Source of the DNA: Candidatus Kapaibacterium sp.
GTDB taxonomy: Bacteria; Bacteroidota; Ignavibacteria; Kapaibacteriales; UBA2268
Assembly: GCA_028691175.1 (NCBI GenBank)
Contig: JAQUZU010000023.1
Coordinates: forward strand, 2,462 to 21,718
Reading direction: 5' to 3'
DNA length: 19,257 bases
A program made the translations under genes and the position numbers. The first letter of the stretch is position 1, and each line of letters opens with the position of its first letter. This document shows, one piece after another, positions 13,695 through 19,257 of this stretch. The notes under the pieces are model-generated. The model was not told the origin of the DNA and searched no databases. It worked only from the letters and a program-made list of their open reading frames with translations.

Positions 13695-13727
13695 TTGATT
13701 TATAACAGACTATCAAACGTCGTGCCA
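13695..13727 (-). promoter_or_regulatory. Candidate promoter and operator of the HTH/S24/lipoprotein operon
   Basis: On the minus strand a TATAAA box lies at 13704-13699. TTGAT and ATCAA arms (13695-13699 and 13712-13716) form a 22-bp dyad that overlaps it, suitable for a repressor site. Just upstream, TGGCACGACGTTTGAT (13727-13712) matches the sigma54 consensus at all but one defined position, though the invariant C of the -12 element is A. I cannot decide between sigma70 and sigma54 use. Confidence 0.35.
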
Positions 13728-13728
13728 G

Positions 13729-15918
13729 TTAATCTCCGACTCGTTTATACTCTATACGCTTATGCGCTCCGGCAAGCAAATTTCGTACACAGACCTGCTT
13801 AATCAGGGTAATATCTTTAAAAGTCAGGTTGCATTCATCGAATTGCCCGTCGAGAATTCGATCTTTAATCATCGCGTCCAGCATCATTTCGAGTTTCGCT
13901 TTATCGCCGGCAGCTACTCGGGACATCGCCTCGGCAGAGTCGCAAATCATCAAAACGGCGCATTCTTTCGTCTGCGGTTTCGGACCGGCATAGCGGAAAT
14001 CACCTTCGCGGACGAGCGTTTTATCGTCCGCCTCCTCGAGCGCCTTCGCATAGAAATGTTTGATTAAACTCGTGCCGTGATGCTGCGTGACAAAGTCCGC
14101 GATTCGATCCGGCAGTTTGTATTCTTTCGCGATTTTCACGCCCTCCGCTACGTGTGCGCGGATAATTGCAGCACTTTTTTTCGCGGGAATAAGGTCATGT
14201 TTGTTATCCATATCTTGTTGATTTTCAACGAAATACTCCGGTTTTGCGATTTTTCCGATATCATGAAAATACGTTCCGACCTTTGCGAGCAAGTCGTTTG
14301 CGCCAATTGCGGACGCACATTTTTCAGCAAGAATCGAGACGCTTAGCGTATGCTGATATGTTCCGGGAGCAATTTCATTTAGTTTAACGAGCAGCGGATG
14401 ATGTTGATTATCGAATTCCTGCAAGCGCATATTTGTAGTGATATTCGTAAAGCGTTCGATTAAAAACAGCAGCGCAAAAGTAATCAGCGGAGACACCGCC
14501 GAGTTAATTACAATCGCCACCAACTTCAGCAAAAACTGCTGCGCCTCGCCGGAGCGTTCGATTCCAAAGAACATAATCGGCACCAAAAAGCCGATAAAAA
14601 TCACGATTGTTGAGCGGAAAATCTGCGTTCTGCCCTGAAAATCCTTAACCGAATATGCGGCAAGCGTACCGGCGAGCAGCATTGCTGTACCGGCGTCGAA
14701 GTCGTTTCCGCGGATGCCCGCAAACATAAATGTCATCGTAACAGTCATATAAAACGCTGTGCGCGAGTCGAAAATTATCGCTGAAAGCGCGGACATTGCC
14801 GGAATCATAACCAAATATTCGACCGGCAGGCTGATCTGCAACTGCAGCGATAGCCACGAGAAAAAAGAACTGCCGAGCAAAATCAAGCTTGCCAGCCCGA
14901 ATTGCACGTTGTCCCGATAAATCCGCTTCCGCATGAAAAACAGATACGAAATCAGTAGTGAATAAATTAAAAACGCATGTCCGAACGAGCCGAGCACGGT
15001 CAGCCAAGTGTACTGCGAGTCGCCGGCATTCATCTGAGCGTACTCGTAAGATTTGAGTTTTTCGACGGTTTCGGAGGTCAGGCGCTGCCCTTTGCCGATA
15101 ATCAGGTCGCCCTGGCGGACAATTCCGATAGTCTTTGGGACGGACATTCCGGCGACTTCACGCGAGCGTTCAGAGAGTTCGGCGGAGTAGATGATATTCG
15201 GCATCATGAGTTGTTTTGCGATGTTCAGGGCGATTTCGGCGTCGAGGTTGTTCAGTCCTTCGCGGAAATAATTGCTTGCGCGTTCGATAAATTTATTTGT
15301 GTCGACTAAATCGGCTTTAGTGATAATTTTCTCGAAATGTGTATCGCCGGTACGTACGGAGATTTCAGGATTTTTGATATTTTCGAGCGAAACATTTACG
15401 AAGCCCTTTTTTTCTACCTTTTCGAGAATTTTCGTTACCATGCCGGAAATTTTGTTCAGACGATTTGCGGCGATTAGTTCGAAGCTTTCGCTTGTGGAGC
15501 GCTTTCCGGCGGCTTTATTCGCACTATTGACCGCTTCCTGCGATAGAACTTTTTTCAGTGAATCCATGGCTGCGGCGAGACGTCCGCGCGGAATTTCTCG
15601 TGCGATAAACACCTGCAGAGCGCGGGTTTTCGCGGCGTTCACCTGATATTCATAATCGTCTTTGTCTTTATATACGGAAAAAGCAAATTTCGCATAAACA
15701 CTGCGGTCAGTCCAGTTATAGCCCGGCACGAGGTTATAGAGGCGCGTTTTATATACTTCCTTATCCCAATGGAAAGTGAAAAAGACGCCGCAAATAAATG
15801 TTGTAATCAGTATGATCAGGATTTTATAGCGAAGTTTCTCGCGCGAGGATTTATTTTCCGAAGCGTTTTCATTCGCCTGCTCAGACATTTTATATGATTT
15901 AAAAAGATTGTCTTCCAT
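13729..15918 (-). CDS. pgpH: 7TM-HD family membrane phosphodiesterase (PgpH-like, predicted c-di-AMP hydrolase)
   Basis: A 729-residue protein with the layout of PgpH. There is an N-terminal membrane helix at about 31-49, an extracytoplasmic 7TMR-HDED domain at about 50-300, which contains the VRQGDLIIGKGQRLT motif near 267-281, then a block of about seven membrane helices (305-490). A cytoplasmic HD phosphohydrolase domain runs from 500 to 700. The metal-binding residues are all visible: His523 in GTYQHTLSV, His552-Asp553 in GTYFHDIGKI, His589 in AHVAEG, His613/614 in TQHHGT, and the later Asp of ICDSAEA. In Firmicutes PgpH hydrolyses cyclic di-AMP; that substrate is inferred here because no cyclase is in the window. 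The start chosen has a purine-rich AGAAGAA just upstream. It is separated from the upstream LCP gene by 130 bp with hairpins and a T run, so it probably has its own transcript. Confidence 0.9.
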   Translation of the reverse strand: MEDNLFKSYKMSEQANENASENKSSREKLRYKILIILITTFICGVFFTFHWDKEVYKTRLYNLVPGYNWTDRSVYAKFAFSVYKDKDDYEYQVNAAKTRALQVFIAREIPRGRLAAAMDSLKKVLSQEAVNSANKAAGKRSTSESFELIAANRLNKISGMVTKILEKVEKKGFVNVSLENIKNPEISVRTGDTHFEKIITKADLVDTNKFIERASNYFREGLNNLDAEIALNIAKQLMMPNIIYSAELSERSREVAGMSVPKTIGIVRQGDLIIGKGQRLTSETVEKLKSYEYAQMNAGDSQYTWLTVLGSFGHAFLIYSLLISYLFFMRKRIYRDNVQFGLASLILLGSSFFSWLSLQLQISLPVEYLVMIPAMSALSAIIFDSRTAFYMTVTMTFMFAGIRGNDFDAGTAMLLAGTLAAYSVKDFQGRTQIFRSTIVIFIGFLVPIMFFGIERSGEAQQFLLKLVAIVINSAVSPLITFALLFLIERFTNITTNMRLQEFDNQHHPLLVKLNEIAPGTYQHTLSVSILAEKCASAIGANDLLAKVGTYFHDIGKIAKPEYFVENQQDMDNKHDLIPAKKSAAIIRAHVAEGVKIAKEYKLPDRIADFVTQHHGTSLIKHFYAKALEEADDKTLVREGDFRYAGPKPQTKECAVLMICDSAEAMSRVAAGDKAKLEMMLDAMIKDRILDGQFDECNLTFKDITLIKQVCVRNLLAGAHKRIEYKRVGD

Positions 15919-15937
15919 ATATTTCTTCTGAAATCTT

Positions 15938-15963
15938 AAAAAAAGGAGAGACGCAACGTCCTA
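15938..15963 (-). repeat. Degenerate copy of the AGAGACGCAA palindromic repeat
   Basis: AGAGACGCAA at 15947-15956, followed by GTC, is shared with the left arm of the near-perfect palindrome at 17597-17624, but the matching right arm is missing or mutated. On the minus strand GACG-TTG-CGTC forms a small hairpin and is followed by seven T (complement of 15938-15944), so it may still act as a weak terminator ahead of the PgpH-like gene. Confidence 0.45.
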
Positions 15964-15999
15964 CGGAATATTGCAAATATATGATTTCCTTTGCACTTC

Positions 16000-16030
16000 G
16001 GCTACGCTTGCAAGATCGCGGAGCGTAGCC
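16000..16030. repeat. Perfect 9-bp-stem hairpin between the LCP and PgpH-like genes
   Basis: GGCTACGCT (16000-16008) pairs perfectly with AGCGTAGCC (16022-16030) around a 13-nt loop. It lies 19 bp beyond the stop of the LCP gene. No T run follows on the minus strand, so it is either a transcript 3'-end stabiliser, a dispersed repeat, or a non-canonical terminator. Confidence 0.6.
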
Positions 16031-16048
16031 AAAATAATTTAATCATTT

Positions 16049-17353
16049 TTAAAGCGGCTTCGCGAAGAGTTCTTCCTCCGCTTTGATAACGGCTTCGACA
16101 TGTGCGGCTTTCGCCTCTTTTTTCGTGCGGCGATACGCATTCGCGAGTAGGTCGGCAATATGCGTGCGGATTACTGCACGATCTTCATGATCCGGCACCT
16201 GCATCCAGGCACGCTGGTTAAAGTAAGTTTCGAGTTTTCGCACTACTTTTGCAGGCGATTTTGCGGAATCCGCGGAGGCAGATTTGATTACTGTCCATAG
16301 TCTGTGAGCAACGTTCACGGTTTTCGAGGCTTCCTCGCCGGAGTGTACATTATGATTTTCGATCCGTTTTTTGAGTTCGTCGAATACTTCCTGCTGCGTG
16401 AAATCATGGACTTTGAATTTCATTCCGAGTGCGGGGCGCACGCGGACGCAGACGTCTTCCGGACGGTCGCCGAAACCGCGGTCTTTGAGTTGCTCGACTA
16501 TATTCGAGACTGTTTTGGCGGTGAGGTTTGTCTCCACGAACGCCAGCCCGCCGCGAATAATTACGTCGCCGAACGTGCCGGCAACCTTTCCGAAGTGGCG
16601 GAGCATCATTTGGCGAATGAACTGCGCCTGGTTATAGCAGCGCTGGAAATCGTCGCCGCCAAGCCCTTTGCGCGAGCGCAATACCTGCAAACCGCTTCGC
16701 GAATCTTTCACGCCGAACAGTTCGAGCAAGCCCATCACCTGCGAAAAACCGACTTCTACATAATACGGAATGTTGTCCAAGCGGGCAATTCTTGCGGCTT
16801 CGCGGAGGTAGGCTTTTCGCCCGCGATTAGCGCGGACTATGGTTAGTTTATTTTGTCCGGACGAATCGGACATTCCGGCGTCGGCGTATGTATCGCGCGG
16901 AATTGCAGTGATTTCGACTACGCCGCTGTCCGGCATAATCGATAAAATATGATTTGCGTCGGCGTGGTTCGAGACCGTGCCGAGGCGCGCATCCAGCCCG
17001 ATGACTGCAATGTTGATTCGCCGCCCTTCGTAGACGTGGCGAACGTTTTTTCCGGCTTCTTCATCGATACCGGCTTTATAGTTTTCGTTTATCGGAACGC
17101 TCGTGCGGATTACGATTTCTTCTGTGTCCGCTTCTGTAACGGCTTCGACAAATCCGGAGTCAAGGGCCGAGGAGTCTCCATTCGCGGCTAATGGCTTCGC
17201 GAATCCCGAGCCGGCGCTATCGCCGCTTTGCGTAACAATTGAATGCCCCACCCACGCAATAAACAGCAATATAATGATAATTGGAAGTATGAATTTCTTT
17301 TTTGATTTTTTTTCTTCTTTGTCGCCTTTGGCGGCAGTTTCCTGCTTTGACAT
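16049..17353 (-). CDS. LytR-CpsA-Psr (LCP) family protein, membrane-anchored
   Basis: Using the ATG at 17353 gives 434 residues; a TTG four codons upstream is in frame but less likely. A lysine-rich cytoplasmic N-terminus (about 1-20) precedes one membrane helix (about 21-41), then a Ser/Asp/Glu-rich linker to ~105. The LCP domain runs from about 108: INIAVIGLDARLG, then ADANHILSIMPD in the place of the usual metal-binding GRSDT segment, then ITAIPRDTYAD with the conserved PRDT, later the R-x-R and GGDDFQRCYNQAQFIRQ block matching the 'GD..R..RQ' motif. LCP proteins move undecaprenyl-linked glycopolymers onto peptidoglycan or, in some bacteria, onto other acceptors. Its C-terminal ~100 residues, with a basic helical end, are beyond the catalytic domain and unassigned. 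The DANH variation at the metal site is worth noting. The gene seems monocistronic. Confidence 0.82.
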   Translation of the reverse strand: MSKQETAAKGDKEEKKSKKKFILPIIIILLFIAWVGHSIVTQSGDSAGSGFAKPLAANGDSSALDSGFVEAVTEADTEEIVIRTSVPINENYKAGIDEEAGKNVRHVYEGRRINIAVIGLDARLGTVSNHADANHILSIMPDSGVVEITAIPRDTYADAGMSDSSGQNKLTIVRANRGRKAYLREAARIARLDNIPYYVEVGFSQVMGLLELFGVKDSRSGLQVLRSRKGLGGDDFQRCYNQAQFIRQMMLRHFGKVAGTFGDVIIRGGLAFVETNLTAKTVSNIVEQLKDRGFGDRPEDVCVRVRPALGMKFKVHDFTQQEVFDELKKRIENHNVHSGEEASKTVNVAHRLWTVIKSASADSAKSPAKVVRKLETYFNQRAWMQVPDHEDRAVIRTHIADLLANAYRRTKKEAKAAHVEAVIKAEEELFAKPL

Positions 17354-17596
17354 TGGTTTATGCAAATCCCAAATTTATGCAATTATTTAACCTGCAAAAT
17401 TACCATTATTTTCACAAATAACAAGCATCTCTATGTTTATTTATTCAAATTTATTTATATTTTTTCGCTTATATTTTTTCAAGTTATTTTCTCTATTTTA
17501 TTTACCACGCATTCGCAGAGAAACGCACATTTTCCGTATTCCGGTTATATAATCTTTTATTTCGGATTTTAGATTTTGTATCAGGCGTAAACAAAA
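17354..17596. other. AT-rich intergenic region upstream of the LCP gene
   Basis: The gap between the LCP gene and gcvPB is 331 bp. Its larger part, 17366-17580, is strongly AT-rich, with long T-rich runs on the plus strand, and must hold the LCP promoter; several TATAAT-like words occur but none can be chosen with confidence. A 70-codon plus-strand frame here is a low-complexity Phe/Ile/Tyr string with no ribosome site and is not considered a gene. Confidence 0.6.
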
Positions 17597-17624
17597 GTAG
17601 AGACGCAAGGTCTTGCGTCTCTAC
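17590..17624 (-). terminator. Near-perfect 28-bp palindrome, likely gcvPB terminator and dispersed repeat
   Basis: GTAGAGACGCAAG (17597-17609) and CTTGCGTCTCTAC (17612-17624) are perfect complements, separated by only two bases. On the minus strand the hairpin is followed by TTTTGTTT, suitable for intrinsic termination, 60 bp beyond the gcvPB stop. The same palindrome type is, from memory, widespread as a short repeat in several bacterial phyla, and a partial relative lies at 15947. Confidence 0.7.
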
Positions 17625-17684
17625 AATAATATTCAAATCATTTCCATCAAAGCAGCCCACTCGCGAAAAGCGGGCGAAGCCGCG

Positions 17685-19133
17685 TTATTTCACCCAGGAA
17701 ATATTCAGGTTACGAACGGCGAGAGCGTCGTTAAGGCGTTTCGTCGGTGCGTTATGCGGTGCGTTGCGGACTAAATCCGGATTTTCGCGTGCTTCTTGGG
17801 CGATTTTGTTCATAATTGTTGCGAAATTGTCGAGACTTTCCTTTGTCTCTGTTTCGGTCGGCTCTACTAGCATTGCTTCATGCACGATGAGCGGGAAATA
17901 AATTGTCGGTGCGTGATAACCGTAGTCGAGGAGACGTTTCGCGAAGTCGCCGGTAGAAACGCCGCTTTCATGCTTGCGTTTTTCGCCGGAGAGGACGAAC
18001 TCGTGGAGGCACGGCTCATCGAACGGTACTTCGAAATTTTCTTTGATCTGCGAGAAGACGTAGTTTGCGTTGAGAATTGCGTTTTCGCTGGCTTCGCGTA
18101 AACCTTTGCCGCCGAGCATACGGATATAAACGAATGCGCGAACGAGAACGCCGAAGTTTCCGAAGAACGAATGCACGCGACCGATTGAAGTCGGAATGTC
18201 TGTCTTCAGTTCATAGTTGTCGCCGTTTTTGATTACTTGCGGAACCGGCAGGAACGGAACGAGTTTCTCTGATACGCAAATCGGACCTGCGCCCGGACCG
18301 CCTCCGCCGTGCGGAGTGGAGAATGTTTTGTGCAAATTGATGTGGATGCAATCGAAGCCCATGTCGCCCGGACGAGCCAAGCCCATGAGTGCATTGAGGT
18401 TAGCGCCATCCATATACATCAAGCCGCCGCAGCCGTGAATAAGTTTGCCGATTTCTACGATTTGATCTTCGAAGAGGCCGATCGTATTCGGGTTTGTCAG
18501 CATAAAGCCGGCAACTTCGTCGTTACATTTGCTTTCGAGATCTTTCAGATCTACTCTGCCGTCTTCGCGAGATTTTACGCCGAGAACTGTGAAGCCGGCG
18601 ATAGTAGCGGATGCCGGGTTAGTGCCGTGAGCAGAATCCGGCAGCAAAATATATTTGCGTTTGAAATCTTTGTTGTGCCAGTGGTATGCGCGCATAGTCG
18701 ATACGCCGGCAAATTCGCCGTGCGCACCTGCAGCCGGCTGGAGCGAAACGCCTTGCAGGCCGAGGATTTCTTTTAGCGACTCGCCGAGTTCGTACATCAG
18801 GCGAAGCGCACCCTGTGCGTGTTCCGGAGCGATATTCGGGTGAAGATGCTGAAAACCGGGGTGGCCTGCGGCAACTTCATTTACCTTTGGATTATACTTC
18901 ATCGTGCAGCTGCCGAGCGGATAAAGCCCGTCTTCAAGGCTGTAGTTCAGGTGCGACAATTTGTAATAGTGGCGAGCGATTTCGTTTTCGCTCATTTCCG
19001 GCAACTGCGGTTCGGTGTGGCGAAGATTTTCGCCGCCGAGGCATTTTGCCATATCAACAGCCGGTACGTCGAGCGCAGGAAGGCTGTAGCCTTTTCTGCC
19101 GGCGCGGCTTTTTTCGATCAATAATTTTTCCAT
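17685..19133 (-). CDS. gcvPB: Glycine dehydrogenase (decarboxylating) subunit 2, P-protein beta chain
   Basis: A 482-residue PLP enzyme subunit of normal length. With GcvPA it forms the P-protein of the glycine cleavage system, which decarboxylates glycine and passes the aminomethyl group to lipoyl H-protein. Signature segments: LYPLGSCTMKYNPK (70-83), LQPAAGAHGE (131-140), DSAHGTNPASA (166-176), MDGANLNALMG (241-251), and the PLP lysine Lys269 in HINLHKTFSTPHGGGGPG. The family's later VHSFFGNFGV block is also present. In many bacteria the two chains are fused as a single GcvP; this gene is the split form, and the partner gcvPA is not in the window, so it is either upstream outside the right edge or elsewhere. 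No glycine riboswitch is visible in the 124 bp of upstream sequence available. It is followed by a strong hairpin terminator. Confidence 0.96.
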   Translation of the reverse strand: MEKLLIEKSRAGRKGYSLPALDVPAVDMAKCLGGENLRHTEPQLPEMSENEIARHYYKLSHLNYSLEDGLYPLGSCTMKYNPKVNEVAAGHPGFQHLHPNIAPEHAQGALRLMYELGESLKEILGLQGVSLQPAAGAHGEFAGVSTMRAYHWHNKDFKRKYILLPDSAHGTNPASATIAGFTVLGVKSREDGRVDLKDLESKCNDEVAGFMLTNPNTIGLFEDQIVEIGKLIHGCGGLMYMDGANLNALMGLARPGDMGFDCIHINLHKTFSTPHGGGGPGAGPICVSEKLVPFLPVPQVIKNGDNYELKTDIPTSIGRVHSFFGNFGVLVRAFVYIRMLGGKGLREASENAILNANYVFSQIKENFEVPFDEPCLHEFVLSGEKRKHESGVSTGDFAKRLLDYGYHAPTIYFPLIVHEAMLVEPTETETKESLDNFATIMNKIAQEARENPDLVRNAPHNAPTKRLNDALAVRNLNISWVK

Positions 19134-19146
19134 GTATCAATCCGTT

Positions 19147-19173
19147 TTTATAGTTTAAATATTCTTTTGTCAA
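19147..19173 (-). promoter_or_regulatory. Candidate sigma70-type promoter of gcvPB
   Basis: On the minus strand a perfect TTGACA (19173-19168) is followed by TATAAA (19152-19147) after 15 bp, shorter than the ideal 17. The start codon is at 19133, giving a very short leader. If correct, gcvPB is transcribed from its own promoter and not only as part of a larger gcv operon. Confidence 0.5.
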
Positions 19174-19257
19174 TTTATCGGAAAACTAAATTACGCATTT
19201 TATTTGAAATATCAAAATTTTTTCAGGCGTTCGCCCGTTTTTCGGCTGCGTCATTGC

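Noticed and set aside
14977..15646. Plus-strand frames of 110 and 124 codons in the PgpH-like gene
   Set aside because: Shadows of the HD phosphodiesterase coding sequence.
16304..16846. 180-codon plus-strand frame within the LCP gene
   Set aside because: Opposite-strand shadow of a gene with clear LCP motifs; no coding features.
17354..17365. TTG start for the LCP gene four codons upstream
   Set aside because: ATG at 17353 is simpler, and the extension adds nothing conserved; neither has a strong ribosome site, so this remains slightly open.
17360..17572. 70-codon plus-strand frame rich in Phe, Ile and Tyr
   Set aside because: It lies in a T-rich spacer, has no ribosome site, and its composition follows from the AT content.
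19134..19257. Glycine riboswitch before gcvPB
   Set aside because: The candidate promoter is only about 15-40 bp from the start codon and the AT-rich sequence shows no paired aptamer structure.

Overview
The window looks like a chromosomal segment from a Gram-negative bacterium of the Fibrobacteres-Chlorobi-Bacteroidota (FCB) group, perhaps an ignavibacterial or kapabacterial relative. The placement rests on a secreted beta-propeller protein that resembles PorZ and ends in a FlgD/type IX secretion-like C-terminal domain, a two-subunit-type glycine decarboxylase (gcvPB), a PgpH-type HD phosphodiesterase, and genes that often lack a Shine-Dalgarno sequence. This is inference; no rRNA is present. 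I found no tRNA, rRNA or CRISPR array.

Layout. The left edge (1-1313, minus strand) carries most of a phage terminase large subunit that runs off the window. It is separated by a terminator from a PLP aminotransferase (minus). A divergent intergenic region with a good sigma70-like promoter leads right into a class A penicillin-binding protein, closed by a GC-rich terminator. A KilA-N domain gene follows, then ribH and the PorZ-like protein, which are probably one transcription unit. Next comes an AT-richer type II restriction-modification pair (methyltransferase and PmeII-like endonuclease, overlapping by 41 bp), then yebC with its terminator, then a small DUF971 protein.

From 11858 to 19133 every gene is on the minus strand. 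Read in transcription order from the right these are: gcvPB; a LytR-CpsA-Psr protein; the PgpH-like membrane HD phosphodiesterase; and an operon of three genes, an XRE/CI-like DNA-binding protein, an S24 (LexA/CI-type) peptidase protein and a TPR lipoprotein. The stop codon of the lipoprotein gene overlaps the stop of the convergent DUF971 gene.

Functionally the segment mixes housekeeping genes (cell-wall synthesis, riboflavin, glycine cleavage, a translation factor, cyclic-dinucleotide turnover) with accessory genes of phage or mobile origin (terminase, KilA-N, restriction-modification, split CI/S24 regulator). The item I rate most worth following is the HTH / S24 / lipoprotein operon. There the two halves normally fused in a LexA/CI-type repressor are separate, translationally coupled polypeptides, followed 4 bp later by an envelope lipoprotein. 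Short perfect or near-perfect palindromes (5068-5087, 16000-16030, 17597-17624) sit between genes and probably serve as terminators or dispersed repeats.
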